This document shows positions 29,679 to 40,549 of a stretch of 64,000 bases of DNA, piece after piece. Position 1 is the stretch's first letter. Every line of letters begins with the position of its first letter. The position numbers and the translations under genes are program-made. The stretch is from Codonopsis lanceolata. Taxonomy: Eukaryota; Streptophyta; Magnoliopsida; Asterales; Campanulaceae. The notes beneath the pieces were generated by a model. The model was given only the letters and a program-made list of their open reading frames with translations. It was not told the origin of the DNA and searched no databases. The stretch lies in NCBI GenBank assembly GCA_013146195.2, contig CM028380.1:82252407-82316406 (forward strand). The letters run 5' to 3'.

Positions 29679-31394
29679 TCAGTGCCTGCGGCGTCTACCG
29701 AGCCAGGCCCATATACTCCTTCTGCGAGGCGCGGAGGAAGCCCTAGACTCATCAGCATGAGAGCCACTAGATGTGTCTCCCTCTTCATCGTCAGCATCCC
29801 CGTTCTCCTGAATAGCCGTATTGCTCGGACCAACTTCATCATTTCTGAAACCAGTACCCCATACAGGTGGGGGAGGAGGAACAACTATCTCTTGTTCCCA
29901 GGGATTGCCCTGCCGGCTTGCCAAGCTCAGCCGCGGAGGCTCATGATCGCCAGCTCTCAGAGCCGTGCCCCAACCAGTCTGGGGAGGAAGAGCAACTACT
30001 TCTTGTTCCCACGGGTTATGCTGCCGACTGACATCGCTCAATCTGCGGGATGTATTGCTGGGACCCGCAGTATCCGGTCCAGGGGCCGTCCGCGCATTAA
30101 GGCCATGTACCCGTCTGAATTCTTCCTCCAGGCCTGAGGAACAACTAACCCCGAGCTATCAATGTCCTCGCCTACTTCAATCAGGCGAGCATCCACTCCG
30201 TTAGTTATATGGCGACCCAGAAAATGTCTCAGTCCACGCCGGATAGTGCGGGACGGCCCCTCAGCAGTTACCATGATCCATGACAAATACCCAAGGGACA
30301 GAAGCATATAGTCAGAATATGGATATGCTACCTCCAGCCTTTCAGAATCTCTGAGCCACATGCCCTGAATAGCGGGACCCAGACGCTCGTCAGTAAGCTC
30401 CATTCCCATGTATATAGGACGAGTGGTGTCCGGGATCACTTGCTCTCTTCCGAATTGCCGCAAGATCCGGTCCGGTTGATAAAAAAAAGTCCGATGAAGA
30501 CCCAACATGACTACTTGACTATACTCATCGGAATGTCGAATAAAGAGCCGGATCTCCCAATGGAGAATGACCCAGATTATGTCCATCGAGCCCCGGCGAT
30601 AAAAGTGATCAGCCCAATCAATCTCAGAATAATTGGTCTGAGGAAAATGCCCGCGCATGCCATAAAGTGATGGGTCATAGGGAGCTCCATGCGGCACGGG
30701 AGCCTGAACCCAGAGGAAATGCTCTTCTAGCCACATATGAACCAGAATGGGGCTATCGGCAGGGAACAATTCATCACCATTAGCAAAAGCAGTCAGGCTC
30801 GCGAAGGTCTCCGCCAAAATCACCGGGACAATGTTCAGCCGGTGATCTTGAGCCTGTAATGCCAGGTCAATGACCCGCGCATTGACAAATCCAGGTAGAC
30901 CTACTATCAAGTATCTCCCTACCAAACAGAGAAAGAGCGATGTCAACCTACGCCACAGATAGTCTACATCATCTTCCCTGTTGTGAAGGCTCCAGGAAGA
31001 ACCATTAAATTAAAAGTTTCCCCATTGAAGAATCCTGGAGTAACACTGCGGGTAGAATTAAAAAGCTCCCGGATAGCCATATATGGACGCCTTCTGTAGG
31101 CGGGCACTGCGATATGACGAGTAGGTGCCACCTCCAACATCGCGCGGAACTCCTCAAAAGTAGGACACATCTCATTCATGTCGAAGTTAAATATGTGGTC
31201 ATGAGGAGACCAAAACCTCGCGGCTCCTCTCAACATGTCCCAGTTTATAATGACATTCCGCCAGGACAGAAGGCACCTGAACCCAAAAAGATGATCAAAC
31301 CAGTCCCTCTCGTCAGATCGCAAGAAAGGATCCAAAAATCCATGGCATTCTCATAAATCTCAATTTCCAGAGCCGTAGGAATACGTGCGGCCAT
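29679..31394 (-). pseudogene. Antisense gene 1 of element C (plant-mobile-domain/DUF7745-like)
   Basis: Starts at the ATG at 31394 (MAARIPTALEIEIYENAMDF). A short T run then shifts the frame to DPFLRSDERDWFDHLFGF and CPTFEEFRAMLEV, a pattern like the plant DUF7745 family (a PTLEEY-type motif). A second shift near 30960 leads to a 300-codon frame (REDDVDYLWRRLTSLFL, VGRYLIVGLPGFVNARVID, EEHFLWVQAP). A third near 30040 leads to a C-terminal part with two copies of a unit around NPWEQE, an acidic run and a basic end (RRRSIWAWLGRRRRH). No introns are needed. Such genes are known as antisense extras in Tat elements; their function is unknown. Confidence 0.65.
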
Positions 31395-32103
31395 TTATAA
31401 AGAGAAATGCAAGGGATTTTATGTGGCTAAGAAGAGCAACGGCAGGACAGGAAGAAGCTGGTGAATTTAAAAGAAAAGAGACGAAGTGAATTGGTGAGAA
31501 ATCAGGCTGATCTCTGCCTGAATTTATACTGATAATTGAAGAAATGGACAGTTCAATGCACAGTGCGTGAACAGTGAATGAACAGTGGCTGCACAGGAGA
31601 GTCTATGGCGCCACCAAGAAGCCCCTTGGCGCCGCGCCATAGCCCTCATATGGCCGCGCCAAGTGCCTCCACTGTGCTGTGAAATTTCTGCCTGGTATCC
31701 CGGTTTAATTGTCCGACACTCCGATGTTCCTATGTCCGATCGCGAGAAAGAAAGAGAGGCTATGAAATGTGGCTACGAGCACGGGCTCAATAGCCACAGG
31801 GCACCAAAATAATAAGGGATGCGGCCATTTTCCTGTTCCAATATCACCTGAAAAGCCCAATCCGATCCAAAGGTGTATTCTCATAAACTCCCTTCCTTAA
31901 AAGTACAGCGTGCCATTACCCTTTAGATGTCCGGTATAGCTTTATTTTCTGTGTGAATTTAGTTTTGCATGTGTAATATACTGCATCATTTACATTATAT
32001 TGCATTATACCATAATATTTGTACAGGTTTCTTTTATAAAATATAATATATACAAAAAAAAAAAAAAAAGAAAAAAGATACTAATATTTGCAGGAATTCG
32101 AAG
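31395..32103. promoter_or_regulatory. Region between the two antisense genes
   Basis: Upstream region of antisense gene 1. It holds the LTR-type GC palindrome (TTGGCGCCGCGCCA at 31626-31639) plus nearby half-sites (ATGGCGCCA at 31605, GGCCGCGCCAAG at 31652). The right part is AT-rich 3' flank of antisense gene 2. No gene. The palindrome suggests shared regulation with the sense LTR promoter, which is inference. Confidence 0.45.
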
Positions 32104-32216
32104 CTAATGTGCTCGGGACGACTGACTCCTGTTAAGGCTACCACCCATGACCCAAGGACCCATTGTGCCACCGATTCTGTATCCCCGACCTCTGCCCCGG
32201 CCGCGGCTCGACCCGA

Positions 32217-32250
<34 letters not shown>

Positions 32251-35193
32251 TCGACGTCTGGGCCGCCGCGCTGTGCTGCTCCCCCTGCAAGAGAATTCAT
32301 CAGCGAGTTTCTGATAAAGTTTGCTGATGCTAAAAAAGCCCCACAGCAGCTTCTTATAGGTAGACACGTTCACCTACAAAAAAAAAAGATGATATAAAAA
32401 AAAATGTGTTAGTCTAAAAAAAAATAAGTGTATATATGTAAAAAAAATAATAATAAAAAAAAGGAGACGAGTAAAAAAAATATAGAAGAGAGACAATAAA
32501 GGTAAATGTGTCTACCGAACGAGCCTGCTCCGGGACCCTACGCTCCTCGGGAATCTCGACATCAGGAAGAACCTGCTGTACCGTGCTACCATCCCACTCA
32601 TACTGAAAAGTAGAGAAGATATCATCAGGCTTTGTGAACATCAGGTTCTCGTCAAGAGATGAAGTAGACGGCCCTGGCCTGGCAGAAGCATCAGAATGTC
32701 GCCTGGGCGTGACAGGAGCAGGAAAAGGGGGATGCAGCACTAATCTCAGGAAATCCTCATACGCCATCATTGGATAATCTGTCGCTGGCATGAGGAATTT
32801 CCCCAGGTACTGATACTTGTTAGGCAATCGATCGGGCTCTATCATCCAGAAAGGAGGCCGAGGAAGCGCCACTGGAGTTACTAGAACAGACTGATGCTGA
32901 CGGTTCACCCGCTCGCCCATATATAAAGAATCCACCATGATGGAAACCATCAGTATCCGGCAACGTCTGAGCATCAAAGTAACATCATAATGGCCCTCCA
33001 GACCCTCCCAAGGAAGGAAGTGCACCGTACCAGGACTCGAGCTAACAATCCGTTCCAACACTTTTTCCCTATCCTTGCAACCATCGTCTTGAGTCGGATA
33101 AACCCTGTTATCATCAACGTACTGGGACAAGTATGAAGGCTGGTGAACTCGCCCAATGAGAGGACCCGGCGAAAAGTGAAAAAATGAGAAGGCCCAGACC
33201 TGCAAAAAAAAAAGTGTTATCAACAAGAGAAAGAATATATATATATATATATATATATAAGAAAAAAAAGAGAGAAAGAAAAGCAGGAAAAGGCATGTAC
33301 CTCCCACGCCGGGGCGAACCCATTCAGAGTCGGCGAGTCATTTCGGTTGGCCCTATCCATAGAAGCATACAACTCAGCCAAGCCTGCCTGTCCCCAATCA
33401 TATAAAGGGATCCGATCAAAATCTGCTAGATAAGCCAGGACAGAAACCCTCAGGGTGGTAGAGGAGTTGGCGAAGAGCGATGTTCCAAGAAAGAAAAATA
33501 AAAACGCTCTCGCCACTCGAGTTACGGCAGCTACATCATTGGTCGGCACCCGCCCGGCATTGTCAAGAAGCCAGTTCCAAACGCTGCTGATAAGAATCTC
33601 ATCCGTCGATTTGAATTCCGGCTCAAAACCCAGGAGGTCCACTACCTCCTCCCTACGCCGACGGAGAGTGAAATCAAGAGCCAAGGTCTCCTCTATGCTG
33701 GTAGGAATACCCGTGATCGCGGCAAAATCGCACGGGGTCATGGTCGCCTCCCTCCAGCTGAAGTGAAAGGTATGGGTGGTGTCCCACCAGAAGTCCCTGA
33801 GCACATCGAAGATGGGCAAGTAGCTGGTGAAGTGGGTAAAAGCATGCATGAAGACACTAAAACCAGACCCCTCCACCAAGAGTTGCGCCGCCTCGGGCAA
33901 CGTGTCATAAATCTCAGCAACATTGGCGCATGATGCCTGCACCCTCTGGAATTTCCTGCGAATCTAAAAAAAAAAAGAAGAGAAAAGGTAAGTCTTCTAT
34001 CCTTATTTTTTTTCTTCTCTGTACAGTCTTTTAATAAATAAGTATAAATAGATAATGAACATGTTGTATGCATTGTACTTCATAAATTTTAAAATTGCAG
34101 CATGCTAAAAAAAACACTTTGTTCATGTAATAATAAATAAATAATTTTTTTTAATGTAAGTAAACAAATACCATTTTTATACATGCACATAAATTCACAT
34201 GTGAATAAACATTTAGTTTCGTTAAACGTCATTCTTTTATGCGAAATATAAAAGAAATAAAAATATAATAAAAAAAGAAAGAAAGCAAACATAAATAAAA
34301 AATTATATGTAATTTGTTTTGCATTTAAATAGTTATTTTTGCATCCTAAACATCATAAAGGTGCATGCTAGACTGCATTTACCATGTACATAATAAAATA
34401 TAAAAATATTCATGCATCATCCTATAATTGTTCTGCATTACATCTGCATTAAATAGAGTAATTCATGCATCCATCATATGCATTTCATTGTCCAATAAGC
34501 TGCCATAGGGGTACGCTAAAAAGAAGATAAAGTGCCACCAATCATCAAAATAAATATTTTTATGACATTTACTATGTCCCTGCAGCATTCGCATGCATGG
34601 AAAATGATTCTAAGGGCATGAAATATATTTGTTTTGTCCCATTTTTATCTGAAAACATGTCCGAAAATGCGCTTCGGAAAAATTTAAATTGTATTCCGAA
34701 AAGCCCGTCTCGTGATTCTATTGCATGCAAAAATATGTTTTAGTCTAAAACATGCATCATATAGCCTCATTTGCATTTATAATATAAATCATGCATAGTA
34801 TGGTCAAATAGTGACCACTAGTTCAATCATGCATCGCAAAAATAAATCATATAAATTTCATGCATCACTGCTTAATTACATCATTTAGGCATAAATAGGA
34901 CATGCATATACATTACTAATAAAGTCAGGAGTGCTCCAAAAGTTCCAAACAGTGCAGAAATTTAGTAGATCTGAAGTATAGCCAGGAAAATCTCGAAAAA
35001 GAAAGAAACTTACAGTGGCGGGAGGAAGATTGGACACGTGAGTGTCCCGATCTCGCAAGATATTGCCCCAGTCATCATTAGAATACATGTATTTGAGCTT
35101 ATTCCGGACCAAGGGAGGAAACTCTCTCCTCCCCTCGTTAGATTCTGGGTGCATGGGAGCCTTCCCCTTCCTGGATCGAGAAGAAGATGCCAT
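32104..35193 (-). CDS. Antisense gene 2: intact four-exon plant mobile domain protein (598 aa)
   Basis: Four exons join with every intron in phase 0 and no stop: 35193-35014 (donor GTAAGT), 33963-33301 (poly-T then TAG acceptor, donor GTACAT), 33199-32516 (TTTGCAG acceptor, donor GTAGAC) and 32373-32104 (TTTGTAG acceptor). Residues about 65-300 carry the plant mobile domain (PMD): FHFSWREATMTPCDFAAITG, then exon 3 starts VWAFSFFHFSPGPLIGRVHQ. The C-terminus has an eight-Asp run and RGRGRGRGYR. PMD proteins (MAIN and MAIL relatives) are nuclear factors in silencing and genome stability; many others ride in transposons. It lies antisense between pol and the missing 3' LTR. Intactness contrasts with the broken gag and pol. 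Exon 4's end is the least certain. Confidence 0.75.
33232..33260. repeat. (TA)n run in intron 2 of antisense gene 2
   Basis: An alternating TA run in a 101-bp intron (33200-33300), directly flanked by purine-rich sequence. It shows this intron is free to vary while the exons stay open. Confidence 0.85.
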
Positions 35194-35595
35194 CTGCTAA
35201 GCAAAACACTGAAATTGGCGGAAGAAAATTGAGAAAATGAGCAAAATTGAAGAAATAAGAAAAGAAAACGGAAGACATCAACAATGGAAAGCTGAAGCAG
35301 AAGGAAGAAAGAAAAGAAGGAGGGAGTAGTAGCTCCTCTCCCTCACTCCCGTCCATGATAAAGGGTGGAAAAAGGGAATTTTTCTTTTTTCCCCCTCCAA
35401 AGTTTGAAGCTGCGACACTTTAGTCCTCAAATTTCAAAACTTCCAAAATGGTCCCTGAGCTTAACGAAGTTAATCTTGTTAACCAAAGATTAATGGCCAT
35501 CCATTAGAGGACGAAGAGAAATAATATCCCCAGCGGATCAGCCACAAAATCAAGATAAAAAAAAATTTTAGTGGCAAAAAGAAAAAAAAAACAAG
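35194..35595 (-). promoter_or_regulatory. Upstream region of antisense gene 2
   Basis: Read on the minus strand: a 5' leader rich in CT and TTC words, then a region holding TAATCTTTGGTTAAC. No TATA box is certain. It ends where element E inserts (left target site ACAAG at 35591-35595). The 3' LTR of C should lie beyond E and is not in the window. Confidence 0.4.
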
Positions 35596-36851
35596 TGTGG
35601 GTCCCAACGGGCACAATAATAAGCTAGAAGGGGGGGGGGTTGAACCGCTTATTATACACTTAAAAACTTTTTAAGATAGTTCTTTGAAAGGTACTTACAA
35701 TCTATTGAAAAGATTGAAGTAGCGGAAGTCTTTCAATGAAGTTGGTTCAAGTCTGCTGATAAGGACTACCGGTAGACCTTAACAGGTTACTTAAGTATTG
35801 TTGTTAAAGGATAAAGATAAACTAAGTATTAAGCAGTTCAAAAAGTAGACAAACAGAAAAGGAATTAACACAAATATTTTGGGATGGTTCACACTATAAA
35901 GAGTGCTACGTCCACCACCAAGGCAGTCAACCTTGGATTTAAATAGTGCACTATGTTTTCCACTAGATCTATTACAAAGAATATTCCCAATGGATCGTGT
36001 ACAAAATATTGACTTGTGTTTGGGGGTTAAGGAATTAAATATCTGTGTAAACATGATATTTAATTCGTGCATAAGAATAGTTTTGAATGAAAACAACAAG
36101 AAGTACAGAAGTAAATGTTGATGCACAGCTTCTTGTTGTTGACGAGGACTTCTTGATCTGTTTAGGATCTCTTGAATGCACTGAGTATTAAGACTAAGAG
36201 TTGTTGTAGATTTTCAGAGCAATTCGTCAAGTGTCTTTTTCAGTCTTTAATGGCAGCATTTATAGCATGAGCATTCTTGAGATTTGTTGGAGAAGACGAA
36301 GACTTAACAGCTCTATTAGGTTGAATGCATTAAATGCATGGGGTTGTCAATCAAGAAATCCGTCTTCACAGATATCGAGCAGGGAATGAGTACTGAGATC
36401 TTCTGAAAGTTGGGCAATTTGGATGTCAGATCTGTGAGAGTTGTTGCGCATGTAGGTGACGATGCGCTTCCCTCGCTTTCACTGCTCGTGCCGTGAAAAG
36501 TCTTCCTCGCTGAAAGCTGCTTTCGGCGGGTCTGAGATGTCAGGGAATGTCTCAATTTAAATTCAAACTGATAAGGATAAATTTAAATTGATCCATTAGG
36601 AATTGTTTGACCGGACACGTCATGATTGACCATGTTTACACAAGGCCTGCCGTTGTAAGCTTGAGCAGGTCTTCTGGTGAAACTTTGAAGATGTCTTCCG
36701 CTGAACCTATGAAGTCCTATAAAAACTATACTTTGGTAAAGTTCTATACACAGTTGCCACGTTAATCGATACGCAACCCAATTAACCACTGATGTATAAA
36801 ACTAGTGTAATGTATGAGTAGATATAAATCTAATTACAATAAGTATCAACA
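35596..36851 (-). mobile_element. 3' LTR of SIRE-type copia element E (1,256 bp)
   Basis: On the minus strand it starts TGTTGATACTTATTG and ends GGGACCCACA. It is homologous to LTR A across its length, including the hairpin (35891-35906), palindromes (about 35755-35775), TATA-like box (about 36257) and a G run on the plus strand (about 35630-35639). A purine tract (AGGAGGAGAT, plus-strand 36852-36861) precedes it. Element E is inserted in the antisense-gene region of C. Confidence 0.88.
35891..35906 (-). ncRNA. Conserved LTR hairpin, copy in element E
   Basis: On the minus strand GCACT-CTTTAT-AGTGT, that is the A-type hairpin with one G-T wobble. Confidence 0.5.
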
Positions 36852-37249
36852 ATCTCCTCCTATTTATATTTGGTCATCATTACTACAAATGAGCGCTATA
36901 ACCGACTATGTGATAGATAAGAGCATGTCTAAGAGAATTATTCATTTTATAACGGAAGACATGCCTCTATCAAACAGTAGAGCACCTCAATTGTAAAGAC
37001 TAATCTAAGTGCACAAAAAGATAAGGAAATCATAGAACAACACACATATTAGTAGTAATCAGTTTAAATAAATTTAAACTGAGTGTTTAAATTCTAAGCA
37101 GATATAGAAAATGAAATAACAAGAACTTAAACAAAAGACAATTTTGAAAGGCAGATAATCTTCTGTATTATAAACAAGAAGGTTAATGTTTACAGAGTTT
37201 TCAAAAGATAGGATAAGTGCAAAGGTTAAGGGAAAAACAAATACATATT
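36852..37249 (-). other. Element E 3' internal region with polypurine tract
   Basis: Begins with the purine tract next to the LTR (AGGAGGAGAT on the minus strand) and is otherwise AT-rich and non-coding, ending at the stop of the env-like ORF. Confidence 0.6.
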
Positions 37250-39249
37250 TTACCAAGGTTGTTTCCCTTTTCCTTTGTCTGCTGCTTCCTTCTCCCTACG
37301 CTGTCTCTCTAGCTCTTCCGTTCTTCGAACGTATTCGTCATCGACATCAGTGGGAAGTCTGGTGGAACGAGAGCGGTAGTCGAGTTCTTCACGAAGACGG
37401 CTATTCTCTTCCATGAGCATTCTGTTTATAGACTTCATTTGCTTCTCCTCCGTGATGGCCAGATCACGATCACGATGAGCATTCATGATGTTATGAGCAG
37501 AGTCGCGAGCTATATTGTTGAGCTCGAGGACAGGAGGGCGGCTGTTGCCGAGATGCAGTGTGATGGCATGGAACAACTCGTAGAAGAGGGATGAGCAGAG
37601 CCGGACACATTCGTCGCGTTGAGCTTCGACATTGATTTTGACGTCCGTAAACTCATGTCTCATTTGTCCAAAATGTGTCCAAACATCGTCTTGGAATTGG
37701 CGTAGAAGAGCAGCAGTTCGGTCGTTGGCTTTGGACGCGGCAGTGGCGATTTCAGCGGTAGCGGTAGTAATGCTTGTTAGTTCGCCCAGTCGTTCATAGA
37801 TGGCGTCCAGCCTTGACAAAATTTCAGCATTGTCCGGTTGAGAGGAAGATGGTTCCTGGCCAATGTGAATGTGAGCGGTACCGACAGAGGAAGTGGCTTC
37901 AGGAGACACTGGCCGGAAGGGCTGTTGGAGAGGAGGAGTGACGGAGTCGGAAGAGGAAGAGTCTTGGGTTGGAATGGTGTTGGTGGAAGAGGAGATGGTT
38001 TGTGGTGGAGGGGGAGGGGTTGGAGGAGAGTCTAACTCAATGTCAGTATCAGAATTTTCACTAACAATTGAGTGTTCGGGTAAAGGGTCGGTGGAGAACC
38101 AGAAAGAGGGGGCAGGATAGAAGAGGCTTTTGGGTTTGCGAAGGTTAGGTTGAGGTTGTGGTTGGTCGGGGGAGAATAGATCCGCTACTGAGGAAAGCTC
38201 AAACAGGAATCTGGCAGCAGCAGAGTCTATTGGTTTGGTAGGAGGGAGTTGAGTTGGTTGGCATGGTGTTGATGAAGTGGTTTGGGTAGGCTGAGGTGAG
38301 ATAGGGGTAGAAGGGTTAGGAGAGTAGTTGAAGGGTGAGGGAGGAGGAGGAGTTGGGGATCGGGTAGGCTCCTCCTGTCTGTGAGGCTCCTCCTGGGGGA
38401 TAGACTCCTCCGGAGGGGGTGAAGTCCTATGAGTAGATGACTCAGTAGGAATAGGTTGGCTTGATGTGAAGGTAGAGGGTTGGTTAACGAAAGAGGGTTG
38501 GGCGCCGGTAGATGGCTGGCTGACGGTAGAGGGTTTGGTACTGGCAGACCTCTTTTTCTTCCTTAGCAACTGAATTGGGGGCTCAGCTGCTTCATCGGTA
38601 GAGGCGGGAGGGTCTGCAGGTGGCTGGTCTTCAAAGGTTTTACGTAGTCGCCTACGTTTTGGTTTAGGTGAGTGTAGACACCCCAATTTCGTACCCCTGG
38701 TATGTGACATGACATAAAATATCAAAACCTGTTAAAACATTAACAAATGTCAAGTTACAGGGTCAAAAATGCAAAAGGACAAAGCAGGATGCGCAAAAGG
38801 ACAAATTGCAGGGACCTAAGTGCTAAAAATGGACCAACTTTGAAATTTGGGCGTGGCTACCCACCAAATTGGGCATGGCGCCCAAAATGAATGAGGGTGG
38901 CGCCCAAATTCATTCTCTGTGCACTGTTCATCCAAAACTTGCCGCATTTCACAACTTATTCAACGCAAGGCGCAACCAGTTGATGCGCAAAGAGGGAAAA
39001 GAAATGCCCGCGATGTCCCTATTTTGTCCTATAAATAGCAGTGTTCGGCTCCTCATTTCACACAGAATTCCTTCGCAAAGCTTCTCCGCGTTCTCGTTAC
39101 GGTGGAGAATTAGAGAGCGGTGTGAGATAGTGAGAGATCACCTCCAAAGCCTCGAAACCCTGCCAAACTTCCTCCAAACACAAATCCAACCGGTAGAAGT
39201 GTACCTTAGCCCCCAGCTAGGTATCCACCCTTTTTCCCCGGTCCAAAAA

Positions 39250-39850
39250 TCGTGGAAAGAGCAGTTGCTCTGCCCGATTTAAAAGGCCAAATCAGCCAGA
39301 GATAAGCCGTTACTCTGCCCGATTTCAGCCTACTTCCAGTCAAACAAACAACCAAACACAAACAGTTACCCTGCCCCGATCCCGAGGCCGAAAAGTAACT
39401 TTTAGAGCAGTCACGCTGCCCAAATTCACACAACACACAACACACAACTTCAACAACAAAAAAAAAGACTCTCTCTCCGAGGGACAGAGCGAGCACACCT
39501 TAGGCTGTCTGTAAGTTTTTATTTTTAAAAGTCTTTCATTTGTATGTAATAGTATTATTTCCAATCCGGCCCAATGTAGTCATGTAAGCAGTTGTGCTGC
39601 CCGGATTTAATTAGGAAATAGTACTAAATGTAGCCGTTATTATGGCAAAATGTTTTTAGATAGATTTGTAATTATTTACTTTATTTATTCAGTAAAGTCT
39701 CTATTTGTAAATGTATTATTTCCAGTCCGGTTCAATATCAATATATAAGCAGTCATGCTGCCCGGATTTTGTTAGGAAATAATACTAAATGTAGCCGTTA
39801 CTATGGCCAAATATTTCCAAGTATATTTGTAATTGGTTGTAAAAGAGTCT
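39250..39850 (+). repeat. Tandem repeats in the solo LTR
   Basis: First, degenerate AAGCCGTTACTCTGCCC-type units to about 39425. Then two units of about 140-150 bases, each with TAAGCAGTTGTGCTGCCCGG-like sequence and a TAGCCGTTATTATGGC-like end. LTR B has this second unit once (16518-16640), which explains much of the length difference. Confidence 0.7.
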
Positions 39851-40129
39851 GTTGCAAGTCCGTAAATAATATAGATGTAATGGATGTATTTGTAGGCAGT
39901 TAATGCTTTATTTATCTGTTTAATAAATATAACAAAAAGCATACTTTAGCCAAAAACCGTTTTGAGACCGAAAGGGCGAGTTGGGTGCCTAGCACCTTCC
40001 CAACTCGTAACTTAGCCTCCGAACCCGTTTTCTTCATCTCTGGTTTTCTTTTTCTGGTTTTGCTTTATTTTTGCCTTAAAATAAAGATGGCGACTCTAAA
40101 AACATTTTGGATCCAGTGGGGCCTCGCAA

Positions 40130-40549
40130 CATCTTTCTTTGCACTTTCACGTTTTCCCCTAAAAAAGGGAGAATGGGAATGGAAAGGTGATGTATTCCTA
40201 TGTTCTGGTATCCCCTAAACAAGGGATAACTTGACGTAGAAAACCCAAAGCACTCATAGTGATCCGAAATAGTCCATAAGGCTATTTTCATAAAATCCAT
40301 AGTGGGGGCGCTGCAACATTCCTTCCTTGCACTTTCACGTTTTCCCCTAAAAAAGGGAAAATGGGAATAGAAGGGTGATGCCTTCCCATATCCTGATATC
40401 CCCTAAAAAAGGGATAACTTGATGCGGGAAACCCATAGCTCCCATATTGGATCAAAATCCACTAAAGGCAACCGAGGCGCATTCCAACGCGCTATTCCGA
40501 CAGCACTCCTCCCGCACTTTTGATTTCGTCCTCCCCTAAACAAGGGAGG
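40130..40549 (+). repeat. Tandem units with five octaloop hairpins, solo LTR
   Basis: Inverted repeats at 40152-40173 (TTTTCCC/GGGAGAA), 40209-40228 (TATCCC/GGGATA), 40340-40361 (TTTTCCC/GGGAAAA), 40397-40416 (TATCCC/GGGATA) and 40530-40549 (CCTCCC/GGGAGG), all with loop CTAAAMAA. Confidence 0.82.

Noticed and set aside
31830..31920. Shared word GGCACGCTGTACT (inverted) between this region and the Tat leader at about 24738
   Set aside because: Thirteen bases matched by eye with no extended similarity; could be chance. A local alignment would decide.
37838..38120. Gly/Arg-rich plus-strand frames opposite the env-like ORF
   Set aside because: Antisense shadows of its Pro/Ser-rich coding sequence.
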